From the NCBI RefSeq assembly GCF_030295975.1, contig NZ_AP027364.1, forward strand, positions 930,001-994,000: a DNA stretch of 64,000 bases, given 5' to 3'. The notes under the pieces are model-generated. The model saw nothing but the letters and a program-made list of their open reading frames with translations. It did not search any database and had not been told where the DNA came from. Origin of the DNA: Thalassotalea atypica. Its GTDB lineage: Bacteria > Pseudomonadota > Gammaproteobacteria > Enterobacterales > Alteromonadaceae. Positions 46,220-56,143 of the stretch are shown piece after piece (position 1 is the stretch's first letter; every line of letters starts with the position of its first letter). A program made the position numbers and the translations under genes.

Positions 46220-47119
46220 ATGAATTTAACCCATCTGCAAAAATTAGAAGCTGAATCAATCCATATTATACGTGAAGTCGCTGCGGAATTTGATAAGCCG
46301 GTGATGCTTTACTCTGTGGGCAAAGACTCTGCCGTTTTGTTACACCTTGCGCGAAAAGCGTTTGCCCCAGGAAAAATTCCCTTCCCACTTTTACATGTGG
46401 ATACTACGTGGAAGTTTAAAGAAATGATCGCGTTTCGTGATGAAATGGCGAAAAAATATGATTTTGAACTACTTGTTCATAAAAATCCTGAAGGGTTAAA
46501 AATGGGGATCAGCCCATTTAAACATGGCAGTGCAAAACATACTGACGTCATGAAAACCCAAGGCTTGAAACAGGCACTCGATCATTATGGCTTTGATGCT
46601 GCTTTTGGTGGCGCACGTCGTGATGAAGAAAAATCTCGTGCCAAAGAAAGAGTGTATTCATTTAGAGATGAGAACCACCGTTGGGATCCGAAAAATCAAC
46701 GTCCAGAGTTATGGAACATATACAACGGTAAGGTTGATAATGGCGAAAGTATTCGTGTATTTCCGTTATCAAACTGGACTGAACTCGATATTTGGCAATA
46801 TATATACCTTGAAAATATTGAAATTGTACCGTTATACCTTTCTGCCGAGCGACCAGTAGTAGAGCGTGATGGCACCCTGATCATGGTCGATGATGACCGT
46901 ATGCCGCTTGAAGAAAATGAGCAGGTTCAGATGAAGAAAGTTAGATTTAGAACTCTAGGTTGTTACCCATTAACAGGCGCCGTTGAATCTGAGGCTGCGA
47001 CCTTACCTGATATAATTCAAGAAATGTTGCTGACGAAAACTTCAGAACGACAGGGGCGAGTTATTGATCACGATTCAGCAGGTTCAATGGAGAAGAAGAA
47101 AATGGAAGGGTACTTCTAA
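46220..47119 (+). CDS. cysD: Sulfate adenylyltransferase subunit 2
   Basis: The product of about 299 residues is CysD, the catalytic subunit that makes adenosine phosphosulfate (APS) from sulfate and ATP. The PP-loop motif [21 protein letters not shown] and the downstream [22 protein letters not shown] and [10 protein letters not shown] are near identical to the E. coli protein. The start is placed at ATG 46220 rather than the TTG at 46184, so that the protein begins as others do ([20 protein letters not shown]). It begins a cysD-cysN-SLC13-cysC cluster. Confidence 0.95.
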   Translation: MNLTHLQKLEAESIHIIREVAAEFDKPVMLYSVGKDSAVLLHLARKAFAPGKIPFPLLHVDTTWKFKEMIAFRDEMAKKYDFELLVHKNPEGLKMGISPFKHGSAKHTDVMKTQGLKQALDHYGFDAAFGGARRDEEKSRAKERVYSFRDENHRWDPKNQRPELWNIYNGKVDNGESIRVFPLSNWTELDIWQYIYLENIEIVPLYLSAERPVVERDGTLIMVDDDRMPLEENEQVQMKKVRFRTLGCYPLTGAVESEAATLPDIIQEMLLTKTSERQGRVIDHDSAGSMEKKKMEGYF

Positions 47120-47209
47120 ATTTTCTTTAGGCAATACATCAAATTTTCTCAGCTGCGTTTTATCATTGTGAGTTCAATTCAAAGTGCAGTTGCTAAGTAA
47201 GGGATAAAA

Positions 47210-48622
47210 ATGAGTCATCAGTCAGACTTAATTGAACAAGACATTCAAGCGTATTTAAAGCAACATGAAAATAAAGAACTGGTCAGATTTTTGACTTGTG
47301 GTAGTGTTGATGATGGAAAAAGTACGTTAATCGGCCGCTTATTACACGACTCAAAAATGATTTTTGAAGACCAATTAGCAGCTATTGAAAACGACAGTAA
47401 AAAATCGGGTACAACGGGCGAAACAGTTGATTTAGCGCTATTGGTTGATGGTTTACAGTCAGAGCGAGAGCAAGGTATCACTATTGATGTTGCTTATCGT
47501 TATTTTTCAACAGATAAAAGAAAGTTCATTATTGCAGATACCCCTGGACACGAGCAATATACACGCAACATGGCAACAGGGGCTTCCACCTGCGATTTGG
47601 CCATTATCTTGATTGACGCTCGCCATGGCGTTCAAGTGCAGACCCGTCGCCATTCTTTTATTTGTTCGCTACTGGGTATCAAACACGTTTTAGTGGCCGT
47701 GAATAAAATGGACTTGGTTGATTATAGTCAAGAGAGATACCAAGAAATTAAAAAAAGTTATCGTGAATTTGCTGAATCATTAGCGTTTGAAGACATTCGT
47801 TTTGTACCGATTTCGGCGCTCAATGGCGATAATGTTGTTGAAGAAAGTGAAAACATGAGTTGGTACCCCGGTGCTACCTTAATGAAGTTACTGAACACGA
47901 TAAAAGTTGAACGTCAGCAAGCATTGTCAGAGTTTAGGTTCCCTGTGCAATACGTTAACAGGCCACATCTTAACTTTAGAGGATTTGCGGGCACGATTGC
48001 GGCTGGCCAAATTAGAATTGGCGATACGATTGTTGCCTTGCCATCAGGCAAAGAAAGTCATGTAAAATCAATAGTCACCTTTGATGGCGAGCTAGAGCGT
48101 GCGGAAAAAGGCATGGCCATTACCCTGACGCTAGAAGATGAAATTGATATCAGCCGTGGTGACATGATTGTGAAGAAGGATGCCATCCCTTCTTCATCTA
48201 AAAACTTCAGTGCTAACGTTGTTTGGATGCATGAAGAAGCGTTAGAAACTGGTCGTGAATATTACATCAAGCACGGCACCCGAATGACTACTGGGCACGT
48301 ATCGAAAATTGAAAATAAAATTGATGTTAATACCATGGAGGCGAGTGAGGTCTCGCAATTGGGCTTAAATGAAATTGGCACGGTCGCTATGAGCGTGGCA
48401 GAGCAAATCCATTTTGATCCGTATGAAATTAACCCAGAAACTGGGGCGTTTATCATTATCGATCGCTTAAGTAATGTGACGGTTGGTGCCGGCATGATTA
48501 AGCAAATAAGTGAAACGCTTAAAGAGCAAAGCTATTCCGATTTTGAAGTTGAATTTAACGCCTTAGTCCGCAAACATTTCCCACATTGGGGCTCTCGCGA
48601 TTTATCTAAATTGTTTGGCTAA
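47210..48622 (+). CDS. cysN: Sulfate adenylyltransferase subunit 1 (GTPase)
   Basis: The 470-residue protein is CysN, the GTPase subunit that drives APS synthesis by CysD. It has the P-loop [19 protein letters not shown], the switch [17 protein letters not shown], and the [10 protein letters not shown]4 motif, then an EF-Tu-like beta domain. There is no fused APS kinase domain; that activity is encoded separately by cysC. An imperfect inverted repeat of A/T-rich arms lies after the stop. Confidence 0.95.
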   Translation: MSHQSDLIEQDIQAYLKQHENKELVRFLTCGSVDDGKSTLIGRLLHDSKMIFEDQLAAIENDSKKSGTTGETVDLALLVDGLQSEREQGITIDVAYRYFSTDKRKFIIADTPGHEQYTRNMATGASTCDLAIILIDARHGVQVQTRRHSFICSLLGIKHVLVAVNKMDLVDYSQERYQEIKKSYREFAESLAFEDIRFVPISALNGDNVVEESENMSWYPGATLMKLLNTIKVERQQALSEFRFPVQYVNRPHLNFRGFAGTIAAGQIRIGDTIVALPSGKESHVKSIVTFDGELERAEKGMAITLTLEDEIDISRGDMIVKKDAIPSSSKNFSANVVWMHEEALETGREYYIKHGTRMTTGHVSKIENKIDVNTMEASEVSQLGLNEIGTVAMSVAEQIHFDPYEINPETGAFIIIDRLSNVTVGAGMIKQISETLKEQSYSDFEVEFNALVRKHFPHWGSRDLSKLFG

Positions 48623-48732
48623 CTACTTCTTGATGAAAAAGCGCTTAATTGCTTGCTAGACTTAAAATGTTGAGTAATAGTAAGTAATTAAGGCGCGCTT
48701 TTAGCATTAAACAACGTGAAAAGGATCACTAG

Positions 48733-50460
48733 ATGGCTGCTATGCAATGGGTAATGCTGGCGATATTCTTCGGTACTTTAGTCGGTCTGATCAAGTTTCA
48801 AAAGGCTCCTGAGCGCGTATTTTTCGGCGCTACACTTCTCTGCCTCGCCGCTACATTAGTCTCTACCGATGATATTTTAGCAAATGCAGTTAACCCAGGG
48901 TTAGTAACACTCGTTTTATTGGTACTTTGTTCATTTGCGTTCGAGCGTACCAGTGTGCTTCGTCGATTGTCGACTATTCTAATCAGTGGCTCGAAAATTA
49001 AATCCACATTGAGGACTTTACTCAGTGCGGCATTCGCATCGGCTTTGATGAATAATACAGCGGTTGTGGCAAGCCTGATCAATACCGTTAAAAACAACAC
49101 CCTTATTAATCCAGGAAAATTACTATTACCACTTTCATTTGTGTCGATTTTGGGCGGTACGTTAACCCTGGTCGGCACCTCCACCAATTTACTTGTAAAT
49201 AGCCTCTACATCGAACAAAGTCAAAACAGCTTGGCATTTTTTGATTTCACTATCATTGGTCTTACCGCATTAGGCATTTGCTCTATTGTTATATTACTTC
49301 GCTTGCCGAGTTTGCCTGATATTACTAAAGAAGCATTACAAACCAAAGAATACCTAGTTGAAGCTGAAGTTGTAGAATCATCTGGACTAATTGGTAAGAC
49401 TATCGAGGAGAATGGCTTAAGAAGCTTGGACTCATTATTCCTAGTAGAATTGGTTAGAAAAGGACGACTTATTTCTCCTGTAAAGCCTGAGGAATATTTG
49501 GAAGTGGGCGATAAACTGATTTTTACTGGTGACATATCCAAAGTGTTGACCTTACAGCAATTTGACGGTTTAACACTCTTTGCTGAACAAGATGGTTTGC
49601 TGCGGGATAATTTGACTGAAGTGGTGATAAAACCGGATTCTGCTGTTATTGGAAAAAGCCTTAAAGGAGCGGGATTTCGGGCTCGATTTGATTCAGCCGT
49701 TGTTGCAATAAGGCGAGAAGGTGGGACATTATCAGGTAAGCTTGGTGAAATCGTCATTCAATCAGGCGATTTTCTTGTCCTTGCCGTCGGTAAAGACTTT
49801 AGCTCTCGTACCAATTTATCTAAAAACTTTTTTATCTTATCCGGTCATCAGCCCGATAACATGCTTTATGGTTGGCGTGATCGTTTGACCGTGTTTGGCT
49901 TTATCGTTTCTATTGCAACGTCTGTACTAACGTCTATTAGCTTGCTTAAATGCCTATTGTTTTTTGTTGCTTTACTCGTCTTTACTGGCTGTCTACCTAT
50001 TAACGAAATTAAGCGACGTTTTCCACTGGAAATATGGATGATCGTATTAAGCGCACTGACCTTAGCAACCGCTATGGAAAATAGCGGTGTGGCAGAGTTA
50101 CTGGCGAGTCAAGTTGAGCAACTATTACATGGGCAAAGTATTTTTATCGTCTTTATTATGGTATTTGTCTTGACCTTAGTGGTGACTGAATTGGTAACAA
50201 ACAATGCGGCAGCAGCATTGATATTTCCTATTGCTTACAATATGGCCATTGGGCTAGACGCAAACCCGGTACCCTTTGTCATGGCAGTCGCTTTTGCTGC
50301 TAGCGGGAGTTTTATCAGTCCGTACGGTTATCAAACCAATGTCATGGTATTTAACGCGGGCAACTACCGATTAGCCGATTTCGTTAAGTATGGCTTGCCT
50401 GTATCAATCACATATTCGGCGGTGGTGATTTTTATGATCCCCGTTATATTTCCATTTTAA
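48733..50460 (+). CDS. SLC13-family permease with TrkA-C domains (probable sulfate transporter)
   Basis: The 575-residue protein has two blocks of membrane helices of the divalent anion/sodium symporter (SLC13) type. Motifs such as SALMNNTAVVA and NNAAAALIFPIAYNMA are in the re-entrant regions. They flank two TrkA-C (RCK_C) regulatory domains at about 205-290 (EVVESSGLIGKTIEENGLRS, GDKLIFTG) and 295-365. Its position between cysN and cysC makes sulfate the likely substrate. Proteins of this type are often in cys clusters of gammaproteobacteria. Confidence 0.85.
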   Translation: MAAMQWVMLAIFFGTLVGLIKFQKAPERVFFGATLLCLAATLVSTDDILANAVNPGLVTLVLLVLCSFAFERTSVLRRLSTILISGSKIKSTLRTLLSAAFASALMNNTAVVASLINTVKNNTLINPGKLLLPLSFVSILGGTLTLVGTSTNLLVNSLYIEQSQNSLAFFDFTIIGLTALGICSIVILLRLPSLPDITKEALQTKEYLVEAEVVESSGLIGKTIEENGLRSLDSLFLVELVRKGRLISPVKPEEYLEVGDKLIFTGDISKVLTLQQFDGLTLFAEQDGLLRDNLTEVVIKPDSAVIGKSLKGAGFRARFDSAVVAIRREGGTLSGKLGEIVIQSGDFLVLAVGKDFSSRTNLSKNFFILSGHQPDNMLYGWRDRLTVFGFIVSIATSVLTSISLLKCLLFFVALLVFTGCLPINEIKRRFPLEIWMIVLSALTLATAMENSGVAELLASQVEQLLHGQSIFIVFIMVFVLTLVVTELVTNNAAAALIFPIAYNMAIGLDANPVPFVMAVAFAASGSFISPYGYQTNVMVFNAGNYRLADFVKYGLPVSITYSAVVIFMIPVIFPF

Positions 50461-50478
50461 TCATTTAAGTTAAAACAT

Positions 50479-51078
50479 ATGAAAACAGAAAACACCGTTT
50501 GGCATGAACAACAAGTAAACAAAGCCCAACGTGCAGCACTGAACAATCAAAAATCGTGCTTACTTTGGTACACCGGATTAAGCGGCTCAGGCAAATCAAC
50601 CATAGCTAACGCTGTTGATGCATTGTTACATCAACAGCAGTGTCGTACATATTTGCTTGATGGTGATAATGTGCGTCATGGTTTAAACGGCGACTTAGGC
50701 TTTAGTGATGAAGATCGTATAGAAAATATACGCCGTGTTAGCGAAGTGGCAAAACTGTTTGTCGATGCTGGCGTGATTGTTTCTACTGCATTTATTTCAC
50801 CTTTTGCCTGTGATCGTCAGATGGCGCGTGAAAAATTAGACCATGGTGAGTTTATTGAGGTCTTTATCGATACCCCTATAGCTGTTTGTGAACAACGAGA
50901 CCCAAAAGGGCTATATAAAAAAGCACGAAGTGGCGAGATTAAGGATTTTACTGGCATAGACTCTGGCTATGATGTACCTAAGGCGCCTGAAATTCACGTT
51001 CACACCGACGAACACTCTGTTCAGGCATGTGCGGAGCAAATCGTAAGTTACTTACGAAATCAAGGATTTATACAGTAG
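50479..51078 (+). CDS. cysC: Adenylyl-sulfate kinase
   Basis: The 199-residue protein is APS kinase, which phosphorylates APS to PAPS. It has the P-loop YTGLSGSGKSTIANAVDALL, DGDNVRHGLNGDLGFSDEDR, and FISPFACDRQMAR, and the length of stand-alone CysC. PAPS is used for sulfite production or for sulfotransferases such as the one at 8816-9721. Its stop (TAG) overlaps the GTG of the DHH gene by one base. Confidence 0.96.
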   Translation: MKTENTVWHEQQVNKAQRAALNNQKSCLLWYTGLSGSGKSTIANAVDALLHQQQCRTYLLDGDNVRHGLNGDLGFSDEDRIENIRRVSEVAKLFVDAGVIVSTAFISPFACDRQMAREKLDHGEFIEVFIDTPIAVCEQRDPKGLYKKARSGEIKDFTGIDSGYDVPKAPEIHVHTDEHSVQACAEQIVSYLRNQGFIQ

Positions 51079-52055
51079 TGGTTAAAAATAATAAAAAACA
51101 TTTTGATGTCTTTAATGGTGATGCTGATGGCATTATTTCATTAATTCAACTGCGTCTTGCTGAGCCTAAAGATTCAGTCTTGATCACGGGGGTAAAACGA
51201 GACATTCAATTAATTGAAAAAATAGATCTATCGAGAGCTCAGTCAATGACAGTGCTTGATATATCCATGGAAAAAAACGTTACGGCGCTCGAACAAGCAT
51301 TGGCTCAAGGCATTGCTACGTTTTATGTTGATCATCATCGAAGTGGTGAAATTCCTACTCATCAAAACCTAACACCGATCATTAATACTGATGCCAATAC
51401 ATGTACCGCATTATTGGTCAATGAGTATTTAAAGGGACAATATGCCAACTGGGCGGTTGCTGCTGCATTTGGTGACAATATGACGGCCTCGGCTATCGCA
51501 TTATCTAATCAGATAGGCCTGTCAGAGATACAACAGCAGCAATTGAGCGCTTTAGGAACGTACATTAATTATAACGGTTATGGTCAGGCGGTCGAGGACT
51601 TACATTTTCACCCTGCGGAGCTGTTTAAGGCATTGTTAGCATATTCTGATCCATTTGATCTGATCTTGGATGAGGATTCAATTTTTTCAACCTTAGAACG
51701 GGCCTATCATGAAGACATGAAACAAGCCCAACATTCTGAGATTCTAGTTGATAATGAAGCGATTAAAGTTGTGCTCCTAGATGACGCACCTTGGTCACGA
51801 CGTGTTAGTGGTGTATTTGGCAATGAACTTGCGAATGAGTCACCTGATAAAGCTCATGGGGTGCTAACCTATAATCGCGATGGTGAAAGTTATACGGTAA
51901 GTGTTAGAGCGCCGCTAAAAAATAAGCAAGGTGCTGATGAGGTATGTATTCAATTTGCCACTGGTGGTGGCCGATCAGGCGCGGCAGGAATTAATAAATT
52001 ACCCTTAGATCAGCGCGAACAGTTTATTTCGACCTTATTTAACTACTATAATTAA
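51078..52055 (+). CDS. DHH-family phosphoesterase, possibly a pAp phosphatase/NrnA-like
   Basis: The product of about 325 residues has the DHH phosphoesterase layout: VFNGDADGIISL near the start, VLDISM, a canonical DHH in FYVDHHRSGE, AAAFGDNMTAS, and a DHHA1-type end with ATGGGRSGAAGINKLP, in which the usual GGGH His is Arg. NrnA-type members of this family hydrolyse short RNA and 3'-phosphoadenosine 5'-phosphate (pAp), the by-product of PAPS use. GTG 51078 overlaps the cysC stop, which fits coupled production, so a pAp phosphatase role is attractive. That role is inferred from context; other substrates are possible. Confidence 0.75.
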   Translation: MVKNNKKHFDVFNGDADGIISLIQLRLAEPKDSVLITGVKRDIQLIEKIDLSRAQSMTVLDISMEKNVTALEQALAQGIATFYVDHHRSGEIPTHQNLTPIINTDANTCTALLVNEYLKGQYANWAVAAAFGDNMTASAIALSNQIGLSEIQQQQLSALGTYINYNGYGQAVEDLHFHPAELFKALLAYSDPFDLILDEDSIFSTLERAYHEDMKQAQHSEILVDNEAIKVVLLDDAPWSRRVSGVFGNELANESPDKAHGVLTYNRDGESYTVSVRAPLKNKQGADEVCIQFATGGGRSGAAGINKLPLDQREQFISTLFNYYN

Positions 52056-52125
52056 ATCTCAGGCGTAGTCGCCATATTGAATAAATTAAATGTTAACGAG
52101 ATTTAGCGTGATAAATGGATAAAAG

Positions 52126-53136
52126 ATGAGTTTATTAGTTACAGGGGGCACGGGCTATATTGGTAGTCATACCGTGGTGGAATTGATTGAAAAAGGGCAT
52201 GAGGTTGTTATTGTTGATAACCTGTCAAACTCTTCTACTCGGGTGCTGTCTAGAATAGAAGCCCTAACCGGTGTTTTCCCAACATTCATTCAAGCGGATA
52301 TCTGTGATGCAAAAGCAATGAGTGATGTGTTTAGCCAACATGATATCGAAGCTGTTATTCACTTTGCTGGTTTAAAAGCAGTCGGTGAGTCAAATGAAAT
52401 ACCACTGAGTTATTACCAGAATAATGTCAGTGGCTCGATCACGCTTTTCGAAATAATGGCAAAGTTTAATGTTAAAAAACTTGTTTTTAGCTCGTCTGCA
52501 ACGGTCTATGGTGAAAACAATATTTCTCCTTTAGATGAGTCGATGGCAACTTCTGCGACTAACCCTTATGGTCAAACGAAGCTAATGATCGAGAATATAT
52601 TGATGGATTTGGCAAAGAGCGATACAAAATGGTCGATTGCTTGTTTACGTTATTTCAACCCAATTGGCGCTCATGCATCCGGTACTATGGGTGAAAACCC
52701 TAACGGTATTCCCAATAACCTTTTACCTTATGTCGCTCAAGTCGCCGTTGGCCGGTTGGCTCAGCTCAATGTATTTGGTGATGACTATGATACGCCAGAC
52801 GGTACCGGAGTTAGAGACTATATTCATGTTGTAGACCTTGCCTTGGGTCATATTAAAGCTGTAGAGGCCTTAAATGATTTACAAGGATGTCAGCCGATCA
52901 ATTTAGGTACTGGCAATGGCACTTCAGTTTTGGAGATTGTGAAGAGCTTTAAAGCGATTAGTGGTAAAGATATCCCATATGCTATTGTGCCCAGACGTGT
53001 TGGTGATATTGCGACAGTATTTGCTAATGCTGATAAAGCACTAACATTATTGAACTGGAAAGCGGTTCGTGATTTAAACACGATGATTGAAGATACATGG
53101 CGATGGCAATCGCAAAACCCAAACGGTTTTGAATAA
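52126..53136 (+). CDS. galE: UDP-glucose 4-epimerase
   Basis: The 336-residue protein is GalE, which interconverts UDP-glucose and UDP-galactose. It has VTGGTGYIGSHTVVELIEKGH for NAD, HFAGLKAVGESNEIPLSYYQNN, the catalytic SSATVYG and NPYGQTKLMIE, and RYFNPIGAHASG. Length and motifs are as in E. coli. It is a single gene, in line with the cys block, and ends at a strong terminator. Confidence 0.95.
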   Translation: MSLLVTGGTGYIGSHTVVELIEKGHEVVIVDNLSNSSTRVLSRIEALTGVFPTFIQADICDAKAMSDVFSQHDIEAVIHFAGLKAVGESNEIPLSYYQNNVSGSITLFEIMAKFNVKKLVFSSSATVYGENNISPLDESMATSATNPYGQTKLMIENILMDLAKSDTKWSIACLRYFNPIGAHASGTMGENPNGIPNNLLPYVAQVAVGRLAQLNVFGDDYDTPDGTGVRDYIHVVDLALGHIKAVEALNDLQGCQPINLGTGNGTSVLEIVKSFKAISGKDIPYAIVPRRVGDIATVFANADKALTLLNWKAVRDLNTMIEDTWRWQSQNPNGFE

Positions 53137-53164
53137 CAACATTACCACCTTCTTACTCTCAATA

Positions 53165-53190
53165 AAAAAAGAGCCTACGGGCTCTTTTTT
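53165..53190. terminator. Bidirectional Rho-independent terminator
   Basis: AAAAAAGAGCC (53165-53175), loop TACG and GGCTCTTTTTT (53180-53190) form a perfect 11-base stem between galE and the convergent EAL-HDOD gene. Confidence 0.9.
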
Positions 53191-53220
53191 CATTGCGTTA
53201 CAGCGACAATAAAACTGATG

Positions 53221-54441
53221 CTATGTCATCTGACTAGCCTGTTCATCGGCCCATGCAAGCGCTTGGTTATAACATTCAACGGTTTTTTCTTTATCGAGTT
53301 GTAACTTTTCCATCACTAACATGGCCTTATCCCATTCTGCATGTTCAATCAGTTCCAACTGCTTGATAATCGCAGCCATGGTGCCTTTGCCAGTTAAGAG
53401 TGGCTCTGTTACTTCTTTTGCTAGTGGTAATTTAGCCAGTACGCTTTCCAAACTTTCATCTAAGATAGCATCAATCATTGATAAAAGGCCTGTCAAAAAT
53501 GCCATTGATGTATCGCCTTGCGTTTTCATTAGTGGCGCGACAAGCTCACAGAATTTTGCCCGTGCCATCGACATTGTGATTAATTCAGACGGTTTATCAG
53601 GGTTAGCCGTAGTTGCAAACATTAAAGCAATAAACTTTTTCAACTCCGCTGAGCCTAAGATCACCAAGGCCTGTTTTATTGTTGAAATTTCACTTCGTCG
53701 ACGAAAGATTGGTGAATTTGCATAGCGTAGAAGCTTGTATGATAACGACACATCGCGTTCAAATACTGCCGTGATAGAAGTTAAGTCTAAATCCGGTTTA
53801 GAGGTTTCATACAGCAATTCTGCCATAGCAATTTGCGAGGGCGATAAATTTTTGGCCTTAACCATTTCGGGTTTAGAAAAAAAGAAGCCCTGAAAATAAT
53901 CAAAATCAAGAGCTACTGCTTGATTATATTCTTCATGGGTCTCTACTTTCTCCGCTAACAATTTTATGTGGGGATATGACTCAATTGCTTTTTTGATGAC
54001 TTTAATTTCATCTACAGTAGTTTGCTGAAAATCGATTTTGATTATCTGGATAAACGGGTAAAAATGCCCCCAAACTGATTGATGCTCATAATCATCAAGC
54101 GCGATAGTGTAGCCTTTGTCATTAAGCTCTTTACAAATCGCCAAAAGTTTCTTACCTGGTTTAACTGTTTCCAATATCTCAACGACGACTTCTTCGTTGG
54201 TGAGCATGGTGGCATAACCTTGACTCAAAGTTTCTAGTGTAAAGTTAATAAAAGCTGGTTTGTTGCCGGTGAACTCATTGATTCCCATGTTAAACTGGCT
54301 TGCTTCAACCATTTTAGTTGTTGCTTCATCACCGTCTATATCTGGAAATATATTATCGATGCTATCTCTAAACAGCAGCTCATAGGCAAATAAAGCTTTG
54401 TTTTTGTCCAAAATAGGCTGTCGGGCCGCATAAAAATACAT
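53221..54441 (-). CDS. EAL-HDOD domain signalling protein with degenerate EAL domain
   Basis: The 406-residue protein pairs an N-terminal EAL-like domain (about 1-200) with an HDOD domain (about 205-390), as in YuxH/CdgJ-type proteins. It starts FYAARQPILDKNKALFAYELLFRDS, with ELL in place of EAL. The usual DDFGTG motif is DDYEHQS, so cyclic-di-GMP hydrolysis is unlikely. Binding of c-di-GMP or protein partners is more plausible. The HDOD part (YKLLRYANSPIFRRRSEISTIKQAL) has no HD-type metal site. Such proteins affect motility or surface traits in vibrios. Confidence 0.87.
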   Translation of the reverse strand: MYFYAARQPILDKNKALFAYELLFRDSIDNIFPDIDGDEATTKMVEASQFNMGINEFTGNKPAFINFTLETLSQGYATMLTNEEVVVEILETVKPGKKLLAICKELNDKGYTIALDDYEHQSVWGHFYPFIQIIKIDFQQTTVDEIKVIKKAIESYPHIKLLAEKVETHEEYNQAVALDFDYFQGFFFSKPEMVKAKNLSPSQIAMAELLYETSKPDLDLTSITAVFERDVSLSYKLLRYANSPIFRRRSEISTIKQALVILGSAELKKFIALMFATTANPDKPSELITMSMARAKFCELVAPLMKTQGDTSMAFLTGLLSMIDAILDESLESVLAKLPLAKEVTEPLLTGKGTMAAIIKQLELIEHAEWDKAMLVMEKLQLDKEKTVECYNQALAWADEQASQMT

Positions 54442-54566
54442 ACGTAAGAAAATCCTTGGTTTAGCTTTTGTCTTCGTATTACTTAATTATTATTCTTTTG
54501 GGGTAAATTCAGGCGCAATACTGAAGTTAGGTATTACGCCACTATAATTTAATCGTTATTAAATCG

Positions 54567-56036
54567 CTAATCTTTATTTAACTGATGAAACATTTCTTCG
54601 GATTCTGTTGAGTCTGATTTAACGGTAGTTGACACTAATACGCCCACAGCCATTGCAGTGATAAAACCAGGGACTATTTCGTATAAATCAAATATTCCGC
54701 CGGTTAATTGCTTCCAAACAACGACAATTATTGCTCCAGTAATAACCGTGCAAATAGCGCCTAACTTGGTATATTTAGACCAATAAAGAGAAAGTATTAC
54801 CGTTGGGCCAAACGCAGCGCCAAAACCTGCCCAAGCATAGCTAACCAAGTCAAGAACCGAGCTTTCAGGGTTCGTTGCGATTACTGTGGCGAGTAATGCA
54901 ATAACAATTAGAGAAATACGCGAAAGCCACACAAGTTCTTTTTCACTGGCTTCACGTTGATTCAGGTGCTTGTAAAAGTCTTCTACAATTACACTTGAGC
55001 AAACCAGTAGTTGAGAATCAATCGTACTCATGATAGCTGATAGTATGGCGGCAATTATTACGCCGGCAACCCAAGGGTTGAGAATGCTTGACGAAAGCTG
55101 AATAAAAATTGTTTCACTATTTTCCAATGGTGTTTGTACATAGTAGGCCAGGCCTACCAAACCAACACCAAGCGCACCGATCAAAGACACCACCATCCAT
55201 ACCATGGCAATATTACGTGATGCTGGAATGTCTTTTGTTGAACGAATTGCCATAAAGCGAGATAAAATATGAGGTTGACCAAAGTAACCCAATCCCCAAG
55301 CCATAAGTGAGATAAAACCAAGCCATGAAAAATTTTTAAATAAACTGGCGTATTCTGGGTTGGCATTATCTAAAATTGCCGCTGTTTTATCTATACCGCC
55401 TAATTCATAGATTGTCGTAATAGGCAAAATAACCAATGCAAGTAGCATCAAGCAGCCTTGGAAGAAGTCAGTCCAACTGACCGCCAAGAAGCCACCTAAA
55501 AAGGTGTAAGATACAATGACTACTGCGCCAATGATTAACGCTGAGTTATAATCTAAGCCAAAGACTTTTTCAAATAAAATGGCGCCCCCAACTAAACCAG
55601 AAGAAACATAGAAGGTAAAAAAGATTAAAATAGTGGCTGCTGATATAAACCTTAGTAGATGAGAAGTATCATTGAAGCGGTTCTCGAAAAACTCTGGTAA
55701 CGTAAGTGAGTCATTGGCTTTTTCTGTGAATTTTCTAAGTCGTGGAGCGACTAATAGCCAATTGAAGTAGGCCCCCACAACCAAGCCGACACCTATCCAT
55801 ACTTCGCTAACCCCAGAAAGATATATTGCGCCGGGAAGCCCAAGTAGTAGCCAGCCGCTCATATCAGATGCACCGACACTCAAAGCGGTAACTGCAGGGC
55901 CCAATTTACGGCCACCTAAAATATAATCACTTAAGGTATCAGTTGCTTTAAAAGCGACAACACCAATTGCTAAAGTGACCAGTAGGTAACTTACGAATGT
56001 TACTAAAGTTGGAAGTTCAAATGCCATGTTTGCCAT
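54567..56036 (-). CDS. putP: Sodium/proline symporter
   Basis: The 489-residue protein is PutP of the SSS family, with about thirteen membrane helices. It has LGGRKLGPAVTALSVGASDMSGWLLLGLPGA near the start, FGQPHILSRFMAI, and the late AILSAIMSTIDSQLLV that forms part of the sodium and substrate site. These are close to the E. coli protein. It is a single minus-strand gene; no proline dehydrogenase gene is adjacent in the window. Confidence 0.92.
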   Translation of the reverse strand: MANMAFELPTLVTFVSYLLVTLAIGVVAFKATDTLSDYILGGRKLGPAVTALSVGASDMSGWLLLGLPGAIYLSGVSEVWIGVGLVVGAYFNWLLVAPRLRKFTEKANDSLTLPEFFENRFNDTSHLLRFISAATILIFFTFYVSSGLVGGAILFEKVFGLDYNSALIIGAVVIVSYTFLGGFLAVSWTDFFQGCLMLLALVILPITTIYELGGIDKTAAILDNANPEYASLFKNFSWLGFISLMAWGLGYFGQPHILSRFMAIRSTKDIPASRNIAMVWMVVSLIGALGVGLVGLAYYVQTPLENSETIFIQLSSSILNPWVAGVIIAAILSAIMSTIDSQLLVCSSVIVEDFYKHLNQREASEKELVWLSRISLIVIALLATVIATNPESSVLDLVSYAWAGFGAAFGPTVILSLYWSKYTKLGAICTVITGAIIVVVWKQLTGGIFDLYEIVPGFITAMAVGVLVSTTVKSDSTESEEMFHQLNKD

Positions 56037-56143
56037 ACTTATTAGCTAGAATGTCGCTATGCTAACAAGTATGGTTTTAATGAGCTAGGGGCTAGTCTGA
56101 AATATTCGTAACAACTTTGTGATTTATAAAGTTTAGCCTTTGA

